From positions 1 through 61,281 of the forward strand of contig JAGGNB010000007.1 of the NCBI GenBank assembly GCA_017886375.1: 61,281 nt of DNA. Reading direction: 5' to 3'. The position numbers and the translations under genes are program-made. The stretch's first letter is position 1, and each line of letters opens with the position of its first letter. Below are positions 43,729-55,384 of the stretch, piece by piece. Under the pieces are notes generated by a model. It did no database searches, was not told the origin of the DNA, and was given only the letters and a program-made list of their open reading frames with translations. Origin of the DNA: Octadecabacter sp. (GTDB lineage: Bacteria; Pseudomonadota; Alphaproteobacteria; Rhodobacterales; Rhodobacteraceae).

Positions 43729-45399
43729 TTAGGCCAGTCGCGAAATGACCACAGTGACTTCTGGCTTCTTGCCAATCTCACTATAGGCTGTCTTGCGCGC
43801 GATGGTGCGCAGCTCTTTTTCGAGCTTTTCATCGTCGGCCAACGTGCGATCATTGGCGCGACCCAAGAACTGGCTCAGGTCTTCTTCGAGGACATCCACG
43901 AGAGGCGCATTATTACGACCCTGCTTTGGCAGACCCATGATTTCGCACCACGGATCGCCCATTGGATCGCCGTTTTCGTCAATGATCAATGTCACGATCA
44001 CATGGCCATTCAGCGCCATGCGAATGCGGTCGCGCACCACACCGTCAAACTGGCCAACTTTGACCGATCCATCGAGATACATGCGGCCTGTCTCGATATG
44101 CTCGACAACTTTTGGCTTGTTGCCGGACAGATCAACCATCATGCCGTTGACGGCCAACACACCCTGCACGCCAGCAGCTTCGCCAATATTGACGTGTTCG
44201 CGTAGGTGGCGGTGTTCACCGTGCATCGGAATAAGCGTTTGTGGCTTGATCAGATCGCGCATGGTGTCCAAGTCAGGGCGGTTCGCGTGGCCGGACACGT
44301 GATACATACCGCCACTGGAATCGTCGACCACATCCACACCCAACTCACTGAATTGGTTCATGATATGAATGACGCCCTTCTCGTTTCCGGGAATGGTTTT
44401 GGATGAAAACAGGAACGTGTCGCCCTCTCTCATCGTGATGCCCATGTACTTGCCATTGGCCAGCTGTGCAGACGCCGCGCGGCGTTCACCCTGCGATCCA
44501 GTCACCAACAACAACACGTTTTCACGCGGCAAATTGCCCACCTCTTCTGGTGGGATCACATGTGGAAAGTCGTTCAGAATGCCGACTTCAGTTGCGGCTT
44601 CGACCATGCGGCGCATGGAACGACCCAACAGACAAACAGACCGACCCGCACGTTCAGCGGCCAGCGCAATTGTGCGCACGCGCGACACGTTGGACGCGAA
44701 TGTTGTCGCCGCAACCATGCCTTTGGCGTTGATCAGAAACTTTTCGATCTCTGGGCCGACGGTGGATTCGCTACGGCCTTCTTCGCGCGAAAACACATTG
44801 GTGGAATCGCAGACCAGCGCTTTGACACCGTCTTTGCCCAGTGATGCCCAAAGATCATAATCGAACGGCTCACCGATACCGGGTTCGACATCAATCTTGA
44901 AATCGCCGGTATGGATGATGCGCCCACCTTTGCTGTCAATCACCAGACCGGAGCTTTCGGGGATGGAGTGTGAAATCGGCACAAAACCAACCTCAAACGG
45001 GCCAACCTTTACGGTTTCAGGCCATTTCCCCACGGTCTTCACTGTCTTGTCAGAGAACCCGTGTTCGGACATTTTGCGCCGCGCAAGGTTGGCGGTAAAC
45101 GCACGCGCATAAATCGGCGCGCCAAGGCGTTCGTACAAATGGCCAACAGCGCCGACGTGGTCTTCATGGCCGTGGGTGATGAAAATCGCCTCAATCTGGC
45201 TTTTGCGCGCGGCAAGCCACGAGATATCCGGCAGGATCAAATCAACCCCCGGTGTGCCGTCCATATCGGGGAACGTGACCCCCAAATCAACGACAATCAG
45301 TCGTTCCGCGTCCGCTGGGCCGTAGCCGTAAACGTAACAATTCATACCAATCTCGCCCGCGCCACCGAGGGGGAGATACATCAATCTAGCTTTGCTCAT
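43729..45399 (-). CDS. rnj: Ribonuclease J
   Basis: RNase J is a metallo-beta-lactamase/beta-CASP nuclease with endo- and 5'-exonuclease activity in mRNA decay and rRNA maturation. The metal motif HGHEDHVG is at about residues 74-81, SHSIPES in the middle, and HVSGHANRPDL and MHGEHRHL in the later part. The 556 aa length is normal. It starts 1 bp after the coaX stop and ends the nuoN-birA-coaX-rnj tail. As a separate transcript unit end it is closed by the 43669 terminator. Confidence 0.95.
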   Translation of the reverse strand: MSKARLMYLPLGGAGEIGMNCYVYGYGPADAERLIVVDLGVTFPDMDGTPGVDLILPDISWLAARKSQIEAIFITHGHEDHVGAVGHLYERLGAPIYARAFTANLARRKMSEHGFSDKTVKTVGKWPETVKVGPFEVGFVPISHSIPESSGLVIDSKGGRIIHTGDFKIDVEPGIGEPFDYDLWASLGKDGVKALVCDSTNVFSREEGRSESTVGPEIEKFLINAKGMVAATTFASNVSRVRTIALAAERAGRSVCLLGRSMRRMVEAATEVGILNDFPHVIPPEEVGNLPRENVLLLVTGSQGERRAASAQLANGKYMGITMREGDTFLFSSKTIPGNEKGVIHIMNQFSELGVDVVDDSSGGMYHVSGHANRPDLDTMRDLIKPQTLIPMHGEHRHLREHVNIGEAAGVQGVLAVNGMMVDLSGNKPKVVEHIETGRMYLDGSVKVGQFDGVVRDRIRMALNGHVIVTLIIDENGDPMGDPWCEIMGLPKQGRNNAPLVDVLEEDLSQFLGRANDRTLADDEKLEKELRTIARKTAYSEIGKKPEVTVVISRLA

Positions 45400-45400
45400 A

Positions 45401-46177
45401 TTAGTTATTTTGGTCCTTGTTATACCTGTGGATCACGGTCAGTCCGTGCATCGTCAGGTCATCTTCTATGCAGTCAAAAAGGGCGTAACCACTTGAAAAC
45501 AATGGTGCCAGCCCTCCGGTTCCTACGACTTTCATGGGGCGGTCGTACTCGCCCTTTATCCGTTCACACAGGCCATTGATCAGGCCGACATAGCCCCAAA
45601 AAATACCCGATTGTATGCAGGCCACGGTGTTTGTTCCGATAACGGTCTGCGGTTTGGTAATATCAACGTGGGGCAGTGCCGCTGCCGCTTGGTGCAGCGC
45701 CTCAAGGCTGAGGTTCACACCGGGGGCAATCACCCCGCCGACATAGGCGCCATCATGGGCGACCACATCAAAATTCGTCGCGGTGCCGAAATCGACAACC
45801 ACCACATCACCGCCGTGGCGATCAAATGCGGCTGTCGCGTTTGCCAGACGATCGGGGCCAACTTGGGTGCCCGCGTCAACACGTGGGGCAATGGGCAGCA
45901 AGCAGTCGGGCTTGCCGATCACATAGGGGCGGGTATTGAAATAGCGATCCGACATGACACGCAGGTTGAACACAACGCGCGGCACGGTGGACGAGATGAT
46001 CACCTCATCTATTTCCGCCTCGATCTTGTTGTGGTGCAAAAGCGTGCTCCACCAGACGAAATACTGATCCGCTGTGCGTTGCCATTCGGTCGCGCAGCGA
46101 AATGTGCACAGGAACTCATCCCCGTCCCAAAGGGCGAAGACGGTGTTGGTATTTCCTGTATCGATGCACAGCAGCAC
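45401..46177 (-). CDS. coaX: Type III pantothenate kinase
   Basis: CoaX phosphorylates pantothenate, the first step of coenzyme A synthesis. The 258 aa protein has the ASKHA phosphate-binding motif IDTGNTNTVFALW at the N-terminus, GPDRLANA and DFGTATNFDVV in the middle. GTG 46177 is the start: AGGAAGGGTGGCAAA lies directly before it, while the in-frame ATG at 46204 would overlap birA. It lies between birA and rnj. Confidence 0.95.
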   Translation of the reverse strand: MLLCIDTGNTNTVFALWDGDEFLCTFRCATEWQRTADQYFVWWSTLLHHNKIEAEIDEVIISSTVPRVVFNLRVMSDRYFNTRPYVIGKPDCLLPIAPRVDAGTQVGPDRLANATAAFDRHGGDVVVVDFGTATNFDVVAHDGAYVGGVIAPGVNLSLEALHQAAAALPHVDITKPQTVIGTNTVACIQSGIFWGYVGLINGLCERIKGEYDRPMKVVGTGGLAPLFSSGYALFDCIEDDLTMHGLTVIHRYNKDQNN

Positions 46178-46190
46178 TTTGCCACCCTTC

Positions 46191-46949
46191 CTAGAAAAAC
46201 ACATCCGCCGCCGCGATGTTGCGCGGTCCCTTGGCGGTGTTCAGCACCAGATAGCCGTTTTCGTCGACAGTATCAAAGCGCCCGGTTACATTTTCGTTTG
46301 GAAGACGCGCGGTAATCGTTTCACCAAGCCGTGCGGCACGTGCCAACCATGCTGTGCGGATAGGGGCAAAGCCGTATGTGGTCAATTGGCGATCCCACAG
46401 CGCGAACGCGGGTGCGAGGTGTTTTAGGAAGCCATCGGGCGTAACGTCGACGCCGGACTCACCCTTAACGGACACCGGATAGACCGCGCCGTCCTCAACT
46501 TGGGTCATGTCGGGGGCCGCAATCAGGTTCACGCCAATTCCAACGGCCACGCCCCACATCTGGCCCTGCACCACAAGGCTTTCCAGCAAGATGCCCGCAA
46601 CCTTGCCACCATTCAGCAACACGTCGTTGGGCCATTTCAGCGCCAGTTTCGGACCATCCCCCATCACCGTGCGCAACGCATCGTCTACGGCTAGGGCGGC
46701 CACAAAGCTGCGCAGCGACGCCATTTCAGGATCGTTGCAGGGAAGCGACAGTGTTCCGTAAAAATTGCCCACAGGGGCGACCCAAGGTCTACCCCGGCGC
46801 CCGCGTGACGCCGTTTGGCGTGTCGCGGTAAACCATGTGGCAGTTGGGTGCTGTGCTGCCTGTTCACGGGCGACATCAAGTGTCGACGTGACTTCGTCAA
46901 ACGAGAGGTGGCCGACCCCAGCCGGCCAATCAGCAGTTTTAATTGACAA
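46191..46949 (-). CDS. birA: Biotin-[acetyl-CoA-carboxylase] ligase
   Basis: BirA attaches biotin to the biotin carboxyl carrier protein. The motif [15 protein letters not shown] at about residues 50-65 and [20 protein letters not shown] near 105-125 are diagnostic. There is no N-terminal helix-turn-helix, so it is monofunctional and not the biotin operon repressor. The likely start is TTG 46949, overlapping the nuoN end by 11 bp; an ATG at 47006 in the same frame would overlap nuoN by 68 bp. Coupling to nuoN would explain the weak ribosome binding site. Confidence 0.93.
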   Translation of the reverse strand: MSIKTADWPAGVGHLSFDEVTSTLDVAREQAAQHPTATWFTATRQTASRGRRGRPWVAPVGNFYGTLSLPCNDPEMASLRSFVAALAVDDALRTVMGDGPKLALKWPNDVLLNGGKVAGILLESLVVQGQMWGVAVGIGVNLIAAPDMTQVEDGAVYPVSVKGESGVDVTPDGFLKHLAPAFALWDRQLTTYGFAPIRTAWLARAARLGETITARLPNENVTGRFDTVDENGYLVLNTAKGPRNIAAADVFF

Positions 46950-48378
46950 GAGCCAACGACGCGGCTTCGGCAAGCGGTTCAATTCCAAACAGGTTAACCA
47001 CGCCAAGGATCATCACGGCAGCAGATGCCACCAAGAACCCCCACAAAACAGGCGATCCATTGCGGTCCAACTGGACGTCCTGTTCGGACCCGAAGTACAT
47101 GAAGAACACGATGCGCAGATAATAGAACGCACCGATGACTGACGCCACGACGCCCGCCACCGCAAGCCATCCAAGGCCCGCGTCATAAGCCGCCTTCAGG
47201 ACGTAGAACTTACCGAAGAAGCCAAGCATCGGCGGCACACCAGCCAGCGAGAACAGCAAAATCAGCATCGCCAGCGCCTTGAGCGGCTCACGTTTGGAAT
47301 ACATCTGCAAGGACGCGATATTGGTGACGGGCATGCCGTCCTTTTCCATCGACAGTATGAACGCGAAGGTGCCGATGTTCATCGCCACATAAATCACGAG
47401 GTAGACCAGCATCGCCTGCACGCCAAACGCCGTCCCTGCCGCAAGACCCATCAGGGCAAAGCCCATGTGTGCAATTGACGAATAGGCCATCAGGCGTTTG
47501 ATATCTGTCTGTCCGATGGCTGCAATGCCACCGATAAACATGGACAGGACCGACAGGAACGCGACGATCTGCTGCCAGTCGTCAACGGATCGACCGAACG
47601 CATCGTGCATCACCCGCGCAAACAATGCCATCGCGGCAATTTTCGGGGCCGTCGCGAAAAACGCCGTGACCGGTGTTGGCGATCCCTCATAGACATCCGG
47701 CGTCCACATATGAAACGGCGCGGCTGACACTTTGAACGCGAAACCGGTGGTCATGAACACAAGGCCGAACAACAGGCCAAGGGACACGCCGCCGTCTGTC
47801 GCCTCAATAATTCCGGCAAATGACGTTGTACCTGCAAACCCGTAGGTCAACGACGCGCCGTACAGCAAAAGACCCGACGACAATGCGCCCAGCACGAAAT
47901 ACTTCAGGCCAGCCTCGGTGGATTTGATGCTGTCACGACGCAAGGACGCGACCACGTACAAAGCCAGCGATTGCAGTTCCAACCCCATATAAAGCGACAT
48001 CAAATCGCCCGCAGAGACCATCATCATCATGCCCACAACAGACAGCGCAATCAGGATCGGGTATTCGAACCGCAACAAATCGCGTTTGGCCATGTAATCC
48101 TGGCTCATCACCAGCACGGCGGCAGCGGCCAGCAGTATGGCAACCTTGGCAAAGCGTGAGAATGCGTCATCGACGAACATGCCAGAGAACGCAGTTGTTG
48201 TCCCCTCGCCCGTAGTGGCGATCCAGAATGCGAGTGCGACAAACAGGCCGGACGTGATCCAGACCAGCAGCGGCGCAGCTTTGTCTTTCACCGTGTAAAC
48301 CGCCGCCAGAAGTGCGCCCATCGCAAACAGCGACAGGATGATTTCCGGCATGATGGTGGTCAGATCTTGGGACAGCAT
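46939..48378 (-). CDS. nuoN: NADH-quinone oxidoreductase subunit N
   Basis: NuoN is one of the three antiporter-like membrane subunits of complex I. The 479 aa protein has about 14 TM segments and the conserved motif [17 protein letters not shown] with the His/Lys relay environment. It is the last core subunit of the operon and overlaps the birA start. Confidence 0.97.
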   Translation of the reverse strand: MLSQDLTTIMPEIILSLFAMGALLAAVYTVKDKAAPLLVWITSGLFVALAFWIATTGEGTTTAFSGMFVDDAFSRFAKVAILLAAAAVLVMSQDYMAKRDLLRFEYPILIALSVVGMMMMVSAGDLMSLYMGLELQSLALYVVASLRRDSIKSTEAGLKYFVLGALSSGLLLYGASLTYGFAGTTSFAGIIEATDGGVSLGLLFGLVFMTTGFAFKVSAAPFHMWTPDVYEGSPTPVTAFFATAPKIAAMALFARVMHDAFGRSVDDWQQIVAFLSVLSMFIGGIAAIGQTDIKRLMAYSSIAHMGFALMGLAAGTAFGVQAMLVYLVIYVAMNIGTFAFILSMEKDGMPVTNIASLQMYSKREPLKALAMLILLFSLAGVPPMLGFFGKFYVLKAAYDAGLGWLAVAGVVASVIGAFYYLRIVFFMYFGSEQDVQLDRNGSPVLWGFLVASAAVMILGVVNLFGIEPLAEAASLALVN

Positions 48379-48389
48379 CTGTCGTTTCC

Positions 48390-49931
48390 TTAGTTCTGGG
48401 CCATTTGCGTGGCGGCGTCATATGCCGCCTGAGCAGTTTCAACTTGGCCAACCAATGCGGTGACCGATGGCCCGATAATATCGGTGACAAGGGCGGGATA
48501 GATGCCCAAAAGCAGGGTCATGAAAACCAACGGCGCAAAAATCCAACGCTCGCGTGTCGTCATGTCGGTGATGGTTTTCAGGCTTTCCTTGATTAGGTCC
48601 CCCATGACGACGCGGCGATACAGCCACAGCGCATAGGCCGCCGACAAGATCACGCCGGACGTGGCCACCGCTGCGACCCACGTGTTGACCTGGAACACGC
48701 CAACAAGCGTCAGGAATTCACCTACGAAACCTGACGTGCCCGGAAGGCCGACGTTTGCCATGGTGAAGAACATAAAGATCATCGCGTAGGCGGGCATGCG
48801 GTTCACAAGGCCACCGTAGGCGTCAATGTCGCGGGTGTGCATGCGGTCATAAATTACGCCAACACACAGGAACAACGCGCCGGCGATAAAGCCGTGTGAA
48901 ATCATCTGGAAGATCGCGCCGTCCAGACCCTGTTGGTTGAACGTAAAGATACCCATGGTCACGAAACCCATGTGGGCCACGGATGAATAAGCGATCAGCT
49001 TCTTCATGTCCTCTTGCACCAGCGCCACAAGGGAGGTGTAGACGATTGCTATCGCAGACATCCAAAGCACCAGCGGCGCCATTACGTCAGAACCCACAGG
49101 AAACATCGGCAGCGAGAAGCGCAAGAAGCCGTAGCCGCCCATCTTCAACAGGATCGACGCCAGCACCACAGAACCCGCCGTCGGGGCCTGAACGTGCGCG
49201 TCAGGCAGCCATGTGTGGACAGGCCACATCGGCATTTTCACCGCGAAGGATGCAAAGAACGCCAGCCATAGCAGCGTCTGCATGCCGCCAACGATCTGTA
49301 TACCTAGGATCGGGAAGTCATCGGTGCCAAACGGGAAGCCCATCAAGGATGGAATGTCTGTCGTGCCAGCCGCCGAATACATGCCGACCATCGCCACCAG
49401 CATCAATACCGACCCGAGGAAGGTATAAAGGAAGAATTTGAACGACGCATAGACACGGTTCGCCCCGCCCCAGATGCCGATAATCAGGAACATCGGGATC
49501 AATCCTGCCTCAAAGAACAGGTAGAACAAGACCAGATCCAGCGCCATGAACACGCCGAGCATCAGCGTTTCCAGCAACAAGAACGCGATCATGTATTCTT
49601 TGACACGGGTGTTCACCGACCAACACGATGCGATCACGATGGGCATCAGGAACGTGGTGAGCATCACAAACAGGATCGAAATCCCGTCAACGCCCATTTT
49701 GTAGTTCAGCCCCATGATCCATGTGCGTTCTTCGACAAACTGGAACCCTGTGTCCTGCGGGTTAAACCCGATCAGAATGAACAGCGAAACGACGAATGTC
49801 ATCGCAGTCGCCGCCATAGCCAGCCATTTGGCATTGCGCTGTGCGGCCTCATCATCGCCGCGCAAGAACAGCGCAAGGATACCAGCGGCAATCGCGGGGA
49901 TGAACGTGGTGATGGAAAGAAGGTTATCCAT
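48390..49931 (-). CDS. nuoM: NADH-quinone oxidoreductase subunit M
   Basis: NuoM is an antiporter-like proton-pumping subunit. The 513 aa protein has the family motif [19 protein letters not shown] and [19 protein letters not shown]. Its ATG shares one base with the TAA of nuoL (TAATG), so the two are coupled. Confidence 0.97.
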   Translation of the reverse strand: MDNLLSITTFIPAIAAGILALFLRGDDEAAQRNAKWLAMAATAMTFVVSLFILIGFNPQDTGFQFVEERTWIMGLNYKMGVDGISILFVMLTTFLMPIVIASCWSVNTRVKEYMIAFLLLETLMLGVFMALDLVLFYLFFEAGLIPMFLIIGIWGGANRVYASFKFFLYTFLGSVLMLVAMVGMYSAAGTTDIPSLMGFPFGTDDFPILGIQIVGGMQTLLWLAFFASFAVKMPMWPVHTWLPDAHVQAPTAGSVVLASILLKMGGYGFLRFSLPMFPVGSDVMAPLVLWMSAIAIVYTSLVALVQEDMKKLIAYSSVAHMGFVTMGIFTFNQQGLDGAIFQMISHGFIAGALFLCVGVIYDRMHTRDIDAYGGLVNRMPAYAMIFMFFTMANVGLPGTSGFVGEFLTLVGVFQVNTWVAAVATSGVILSAAYALWLYRRVVMGDLIKESLKTITDMTTRERWIFAPLVFMTLLLGIYPALVTDIIGPSVTALVGQVETAQAAYDAATQMAQN

Positions 49932-52090
49932 TATTCATAGTTCCCCGTGATCGTGAAGTAGGTGAGGATCACCGCAAGGCCGATTACCATGGCAAACGCA
50001 TAGGTAAAGACATAACCGGACTGCGCGCGCCCCGCGAGGCGGGTCAGCATCGGAATGATCCCGAGTGCGATTCCGTTCAAGCCCCCGTCGATGACATTGC
50101 CATCGCCGCGCTTCCACAGGAACCTGCCCAACCACATGGCGGGTTTGATGAAGATCGCCGCATAGAGTTCATCAAAATACCATTTGTTGAGCAGGAAGTT
50201 GTAGAGTGGCGCCTGCTGCTTCGCCAGTTGACGCGGCAAATGTGGACTGCGGATGTAAAACAACCACGCCGTGGCAAATCCGAGAACCATCGCGATAAAC
50301 GGCGACAGCTTGACCCAGATCGGGACAGAATGCGCATCATCAAGGGTGGTATTGTCAGGCGACACATAGATCGCGCCCTGACCGGGTTCGCCCGCAAAGG
50401 CGTAGTGAACCTCTGCTTGGCCTTCGGCTGCGTCGTAGCCGTTTGCCTCATCATTGGTGGTTTCGTCACCGTGGTTTTCGACCGCCTCAACGGCATGATC
50501 AGCGTCGCCCTCATCGCCGTGCGCGCCCTGTTCCGCGTACGCCACACCAAAATATTGGCCGACATATTTCGCATTTCCAAAGAACGGCTTGTAGAACAAC
50601 ATGCCGGCAAAGACCGCACCAATCGCCAGGATCGCCAGCGGCGCGAGCATCACGTTGGGCGATTCATGCGCATGTTCGTGCGTATGCTTGTCGCCGCGCG
50701 GTTTGCCATAGAACGTCAGGAACATCAGGCGCCAGCTGTAGAAACTGGTGAACAGCGCCGCCACGACCAGCATCCAGAATGCGTAGCCACCGCCAGCGGC
50801 ATAAGCCGATTCAATGATCGCATCCTTGGACACGAAGCCCGCAAAACCAACGGGGAACCCGATATACAGCAATGGAATACCAAATCCGGTGATCGCCAGC
50901 GTACCGATCATCATCGCGCGGAAGGTCCATGGCAGTTTGTGGCGCAAACCGCCGTAGTTTCGCATGTCTTGTTCGTGGTGCATCCCGTGGATCACGGACC
51001 CCGCGCCAAGGAACAACATCGCCTTAAAGAACGCATGTGTCAGCAGGTGGAACATCGCCACGGAATAGACACCAAGGCCCGCGGCCACAAACATGTAGCC
51101 CAATTGCGACATCGTTGAATAGGCGATGACGCGTTTGATGTCGTTTTGAACCAGACCGATGGTTGCCGCCACAAACGCCGTAGATGCGCCGATATAGACG
51201 ATGAATGTGGTGGCCGAGGGCGCGAATTCCATAATCGGCGACATGCGGCAGACAAGGAAAACACCTGCTGTCACCATGGTCGCGGCGTGGATCAGAGCCG
51301 ACACTGGGGTCGGGCCTTCCATCGCATCCGGAAGCCACGTGTGCAGGAACAATTGCGCAGATTTACCCATGGCGCCGATGAACAACAGCACAGCGATTAC
51401 TTCGGCGGCGTTCCAATCGCGCCACAAGAAGGTCAGCGTGGTTTCGGCCAGCGCAGGGGCCTCGGCAAAGATCACATCAAAGTTGATCGATCCGGTCAGG
51501 TAGAAGATCGCGAAGATGCCCAGTGCAAAGCCAAAATCGCCCACACGGTTCACCACGAACGCCTTGATTGCAGCGGCATTGGCGGATGGTTTTTTATAGT
51601 AAAAGCCGATCAACAGGTAGGATGCGACGCCAACGCCTTCCCACCCAAAGAACATCTGCACAAGGTTGTTGGCCGTGACCAGCATCAACATCGCGAAGGT
51701 AAAGAACGAAAGATAAGCAAAGAAACGCGCCTTATACGCCACGCCTTCGCCGAAGTTTTCGTCGTGCGCCATGTAGCCAAACGAATACAGGTGAACCAAG
51801 GCCGAAACCGTATTGATCACCACAAGCATGATCGCCGTCAGGCGGTCCATGCGGATGCCCCACGACGCGTCCAGCGTGCCCGATTGGATCCAACGCATCA
51901 ATTCAATCGTGTAATAGCCATTTTCATGGGCACTGGCGTCGAACGTCAGCAGGATGATCCAGCTCAGGAACGCCGCGAGGAACAACAGGCCGGTGGTCAG
52001 CCACTGCGCCGCCGCCTCACCGATGATTTTCCAGCCAAAGCCGGCGACAATGGCACCGACCAGCGGGGCGAAAAGAATGATGGTTTCCAT
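49931..52090 (-). CDS. nuoL: NADH-quinone oxidoreductase subunit L, with a charged loop
   Basis: NuoL is the distal proton pump of complex I and carries the long lateral helix. The 719 aa protein has the motifs [22 protein letters not shown] and [20 protein letters not shown] (each given here whole at 22 or fewer, read them as [19 protein letters not shown] and [19 protein letters not shown]). It is longer than E. coli NuoL (613 aa). Much of the extra length is a loop with [10 protein letters not shown] near residue 467 and an Asp/Glu/His-rich stretch at about 520-590. Confidence 0.96.
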   Translation of the reverse strand: METIILFAPLVGAIVAGFGWKIIGEAAAQWLTTGLLFLAAFLSWIILLTFDASAHENGYYTIELMRWIQSGTLDASWGIRMDRLTAIMLVVINTVSALVHLYSFGYMAHDENFGEGVAYKARFFAYLSFFTFAMLMLVTANNLVQMFFGWEGVGVASYLLIGFYYKKPSANAAAIKAFVVNRVGDFGFALGIFAIFYLTGSINFDVIFAEAPALAETTLTFLWRDWNAAEVIAVLLFIGAMGKSAQLFLHTWLPDAMEGPTPVSALIHAATMVTAGVFLVCRMSPIMEFAPSATTFIVYIGASTAFVAATIGLVQNDIKRVIAYSTMSQLGYMFVAAGLGVYSVAMFHLLTHAFFKAMLFLGAGSVIHGMHHEQDMRNYGGLRHKLPWTFRAMMIGTLAITGFGIPLLYIGFPVGFAGFVSKDAIIESAYAAGGGYAFWMLVVAALFTSFYSWRLMFLTFYGKPRGDKHTHEHAHESPNVMLAPLAILAIGAVFAGMLFYKPFFGNAKYVGQYFGVAYAEQGAHGDEGDADHAVEAVENHGDETTNDEANGYDAAEGQAEVHYAFAGEPGQGAIYVSPDNTTLDDAHSVPIWVKLSPFIAMVLGFATAWLFYIRSPHLPRQLAKQQAPLYNFLLNKWYFDELYAAIFIKPAMWLGRFLWKRGDGNVIDGGLNGIALGIIPMLTRLAGRAQSGYVFTYAFAMVIGLAVILTYFTITGNYE

Positions 52091-52095
52091 GGGTC

Positions 52096-52401
52096 TTAGC
52101 CTTTCATGACGTTGACGTCTTCGACGTCAATCGTCCCGCGGTTGCGGAAGAAACATACAAGGATCGCAAGACCGATGGCGGCTTCTGCCGCAGCGACCGT
52201 CAGCACGAACAGGGTAAACACCTGCCCCGCGAGGTCTCCAAGATAACTGGAAAACGCCACAAAATTGATGTTCACCGCGAGCAGCATCAATTCGATGCTC
52301 ATCAGCAGGATGATCACGTTCTTGCGGTTTAGGAAAAGCCCGAAAATGCCGATAACAAAGAGGGCGGCCGCGACCGTTAGATAATGTTCAAGTCCGATCA
52401 T
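52096..52401 (-). CDS. nuoK: NADH-quinone oxidoreductase subunit K
   Basis: The 101 aa protein has three TM segments and the conserved [15 protein letters not shown] stretch with membrane glutamates (Glu36 region and Glu70 region in [15 protein letters not shown]) that belong to the proton path of complex I. It is 2 bp from nuoJ and 5 bp from nuoL. Confidence 0.97.
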   Translation of the reverse strand: MIGLEHYLTVAAALFVIGIFGLFLNRKNVIILLMSIELMLLAVNINFVAFSSYLGDLAGQVFTLFVLTVAAAEAAIGLAILVCFFRNRGTIDVEDVNVMKG

Positions 52402-52403
52402 AA

Positions 52404-53009
52404 TTACAGCCCCTGCCCCGGTTTCACGTCTTTGAGTTCCATCTGTTTGGCCGGATCGCGTGACATCTGCACCATGACGTTCTGGCGTTTGACATCCGTG
52501 CGGTGGCGCAGGGTCAGCACGATCGCCCCGATCATCGCGACCAACAGGATCAGACCCGAAAGCTGGAAGATCAGGAAATAATCATCATAGAGCACCAAGC
52601 CAAGCTGTTTGGTGTTTTCAACGTCCATGATCGGTTGCGCGAGGCGGGTTTCAAACCCGTCCGAATAGTCCCAAACGCCGAATGCCAGCGCCAGTTGCAT
52701 CAACAAAACAACGCCGATCAGCAGGGCGAGCGGCATGTAGCGGGCCATCTCAGCCTTGAGTTCGGCGAAATCCACGTCAAGCATCATGACAACGAACAAG
52801 AACAACACAGCGACCGCGCCGACATAGACGATGATCAACAGCATCGCGACAAATTCCGCACCGAGCAGCACAAACAGGCCTGCCGACGACAGGAATGCAA
52901 GGATCAGCCACAGCACCGAATGCACAGGGTTGCGCGCCAGCACGGTCATCAGACCGCCGCCAATCGTCGTCACCGCGAAGGCGTAAAAGGCAATCACTAC
53001 TGGGGTCAT
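52404..53009 (-). CDS. nuoJ: NADH-quinone oxidoreductase subunit J
   Basis: NuoJ is a five-TM membrane subunit of complex I. The 201 aa protein shows [21 protein letters not shown] and [16 protein letters not shown], a hallmark with its pi-bulge helix. Its start overlaps the stop of the carboxymuconolactone decarboxylase-like gene by 4 bp. Confidence 0.97.
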   Translation of the reverse strand: MTPVVIAFYAFAVTTIGGGLMTVLARNPVHSVLWLILAFLSSAGLFVLLGAEFVAMLLIIVYVGAVAVLFLFVVMMLDVDFAELKAEMARYMPLALLIGVVLLMQLALAFGVWDYSDGFETRLAQPIMDVENTKQLGLVLYDDYFLIFQLSGLILLVAMIGAIVLTLRHRTDVKRQNVMVQMSRDPAKQMELKDVKPGQGL

Positions 53010-53446
53010 GTGTCTTTTTCCTTCTGTGCGACGTCTTTGTCGAAAACGGCCTTGGCCAATTCCATCGCCTTGGTCATCGCCGGTGCGCCGCCAAACATGC
53101 CAGCCATCGCGATTGTTTCGCTCACTTCTTTGTGGGTCGCGCCTGCTTCTAACGCATGGCGCACCGTCAATCTGATCTGCGGTTCAGCCATCATCCCTTG
53201 TGCAAGGCCGCCCTGAATGGTCAGGCCCTGAAGCGTCAACAACAGTTTGGTCTTGGCGTCCAGCGCATCAGGGTTGGCGCCTTTGCCCAAAAACTGTTCC
53301 ATCAATTCCTTGGACATCGTCGGAAACAGGTCTTCGACCCCCTTCATGGACTCCTTCATGACATCGGCAAATTCAGGGCTCACGCCCTTTGCCCAGTCCT
53401 GACCGGCCTTCATCCATGCATCAAAGGGGTTGTTTTGATCGCTCAT
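53006..53446 (-). CDS. Carboxymuconolactone decarboxylase-like protein inside the nuo operon
   Basis: The 146 aa all-helical protein has the family segments [20 protein letters not shown] and [20 protein letters not shown], as in carboxymuconolactone decarboxylase and AhpD families. It has no cysteine, so it is not an AhpD-type CxxC peroxidase. It overlaps nuoI and nuoJ by 4 bp each, which ties it firmly to complex I expression. A role in assembly or in sensing is possible but inferred only from position. Confidence 0.85.
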   Translation of the reverse strand: MSDQNNPFDAWMKAGQDWAKGVSPEFADVMKESMKGVEDLFPTMSKELMEQFLGKGANPDALDAKTKLLLTLQGLTIQGGLAQGMMAEPQIRLTVRHALEAGATHKEVSETIAMAGMFGGAPAMTKAMELAKAVFDKDVAQKEKDT

Positions 53447-53937
53447 CGGTACGGTGCATCCATTTCAAGATTGCGGGCGATTTCGGCTTCCCACCGGTCG
53501 CCGTTATCAAGCAGTTTTTCTTTGTCGTAATACAATTCTTCACGGGTTTCCGTGGAGAATTCAAAATTAGGGCCTTCCACAATTGCGTCCACCGGACAGG
53601 CTTCTTGGCAGAAACCGCAGTAGATGCATTTGGTCATGTCGATGTCATAACGCGTCGTGCGGCGCGACCCGTCATCGCGTGGTTCGGCATCGATGGTGAT
53701 CGCTTGGGCGGGGCACACCGCCTCACACAATTTACAGGCAATGCAACGTTCTTCGCCATTTGGATAGCGGCGCAACGCATGTTCGCCGCGAAAACGCGGG
53801 CTCAGCGGGCCCTTTTCATGGGGATAGTTCAGCGTCGCCTTTGGCGCGAAGAAGTATTTGAACCCAAGGCGGAAACCCTTGGCAAAATCTGCCAATAGAA
53901 AATACTTCGCAGCGCGGGTGTAATCGATTTGAGTCAT
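53443..53937 (-). CDS. nuoI: NADH-quinone oxidoreductase subunit I
   Basis: NuoI carries the two [4Fe-4S] clusters N6a and N6b in complex I. The motifs [12 protein letters not shown] and [12 protein letters not shown] hold all eight cysteines. The 164 aa length is right. ATG 53937 is the start ([15 protein letters not shown]); the open frame extends upstream into nuoH but without family similarity. It starts 1 bp after the nuoH stop. Confidence 0.98.
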   Translation of the reverse strand: MTQIDYTRAAKYFLLADFAKGFRLGFKYFFAPKATLNYPHEKGPLSPRFRGEHALRRYPNGEERCIACKLCEAVCPAQAITIDAEPRDDGSRRTTRYDIDMTKCIYCGFCQEACPVDAIVEGPNFEFSTETREELYYDKEKLLDNGDRWEAEIARNLEMDAPYR

Positions 53938-53938
53938 T

Positions 53939-54985
53939 TCAGCCTCCCACTGCCCAGCGGGCCCAAAAGCCGCCGAACACTTCAAATTTTGCAAGGAATG
54001 CCACCAACACGACCCAGAATAGCGATAGTGGCAAGAAGACTTTCCAGCCAACGCGCATCAGTTGGTCATAGCGGTAGCGTGGCGTGATCGCCTTCACCAT
54101 GGCGAAGAGGAAGAACACCAATGCCATCTTCAGGATCAGCCAGCCAATACCGTCCGGCAGGAACGGCAAAGGTGACAACCAACCACCAAGGAACATCAGC
54201 GACACCAGCGCGCACATCAGCACGACGGCCAACAATTCACCGATCATGAACAACAAGAACGGCGTGGATGAATATTCAACCTGATAGCCCGCAACCAGTT
54301 CAGATTCAGCTTCTGGCAGATCGAACGGTGGGCGGTTGGTTTCCGCCAAAGCGCTGATAAAGAACAAGATCATCATCGGGAAATGCGGGATGAAGTACCA
54401 GTTCAGCAGGCCCAAGTCGCCACTTTGCGCAGCAACAATATCGCCAAAGTTTAGCGATCCGGTCGTGATGATCACACCAATGATGATCAACCCAAGCGAC
54501 ACTTCGTAAGAAATCATCTGCGCTGCAGATCGCAGCGACCCCAAGAACGGGTACTTTGAGTTGCTGGCCCAGCCGCCCATAATCACGCCGTAAACCTCAA
54601 GCGATGACACCGCGAAAATAAACAAAACCGCGACGTTGATATCAGCCAACACCCAGCCGTCGTTGAACGGAATAACCGACCACGCAACCACGGCCAGTGA
54701 AAACGAAATCATCGGCGCCAAGAAAAACACCGCCTTGTCAGCGCCCGCAGGCACGACGACCTCTTTGACGATATACTTGATGAAATCCGCAAACGATTGA
54801 AGTAGGCCAAACACACCAACCACGTTCGGGCCTTTGCGCATCTGTACGGCGGCCCAGACTTTGCGGTCGGCGTACATCAGGAACGCCAAGGCCACCAAAA
54901 GCGGCACCAGGATCAACAGACATTGTCCGAGGATCAACAGGATGATCCCAAGATTGGTGTTGGTGAAAAATTCGACCATATTCAT
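53939..54985 (-). CDS. nuoH: NADH-quinone oxidoreductase subunit H
   Basis: NuoH lies next to the quinone site of complex I. The 348 aa protein shows the family motifs [20 protein letters not shown] and [20 protein letters not shown] (20 residues each). ATG 54985 and ATG 54979 are both possible: AAGGGGCTAAGGGA serves either, and the second has the better spacing. It follows the lipoprotein-like gene by about 20 bp. Confidence 0.97.
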   Translation of the reverse strand: MNMVEFFTNTNLGIILLILGQCLLILVPLLVALAFLMYADRKVWAAVQMRKGPNVVGVFGLLQSFADFIKYIVKEVVVPAGADKAVFFLAPMISFSLAVVAWSVIPFNDGWVLADINVAVLFIFAVSSLEVYGVIMGGWASNSKYPFLGSLRSAAQMISYEVSLGLIIIGVIITTGSLNFGDIVAAQSGDLGLLNWYFIPHFPMMILFFISALAETNRPPFDLPEAESELVAGYQVEYSSTPFLLFMIGELLAVVLMCALVSLMFLGGWLSPLPFLPDGIGWLILKMALVFFLFAMVKAITPRYRYDQLMRVGWKVFLPLSLFWVVLVAFLAKFEVFGGFWARWAVGG

Positions 54986-55004
54986 TCCCTTAGCCCCTTG
55001 GCCC

Positions 55005-55382
55005 TCAGACCGTTGGGATAGATCGGCGCGCACATTCGGCAACCGTCACTTCCGCGTCTATCGTTCTTAGTCCACGTGGCAAAGCCGACGAGATGGTATA
55101 AACCGCATCCCCTGCCCAAATACCACCTTCTTCGTCCACGAGGGTGCGCACATTTCGCGCGAACCCGTAGCCCCTGATCAATGCATACTGCGCCGCAGCA
55201 CACTCCGCGTAATCCGTAACATCCTGCGCCGCAGTCGCGTTCGCCACTTTCACATGAAAATTCACCAAATCACCGTCTAGCAAGCGGGTTTCGATACCGT
55301 CATAGCGGATCGCACCCGTCGGCGCGGTCGCAGTGGTTCCACATGCGGCAAGCGCTGTGAATGCTATGATAGCGGCGCGCAT
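55005..55382 (-). CDS. Small lipoprotein-like protein between nuoG and nuoH
   Basis: The 125 aa protein starts with a short signal peptide ending in LAAC (Cys14), which suggests lipid attachment and an exported location. The mature part has alternating polar/hydrophobic segments ([20 protein letters not shown]) and three more cysteines. It lies 2 bp after nuoG. I do not recognise its family beyond having seen similar small proteins in Rhodobacteraceae nuo operons. Confidence 0.75.
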   Translation of the reverse strand: MRAAIIAFTALAACGTTATAPTGAIRYDGIETRLLDGDLVNFHVKVANATAAQDVTDYAECAAAQYALIRGYGFARNVRTLVDEEGGIWAGDAVYTISSALPRGLRTIDAEVTVAECARRSIPTV

Positions 55383-55384
55383 AT

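Noticed and set aside
51146-52099. Long open frame (317 codons) on the plus strand
   Set aside because: It mirrors nuoL and its His/Arg/Gln-rich translation is typical of an antisense shadow.
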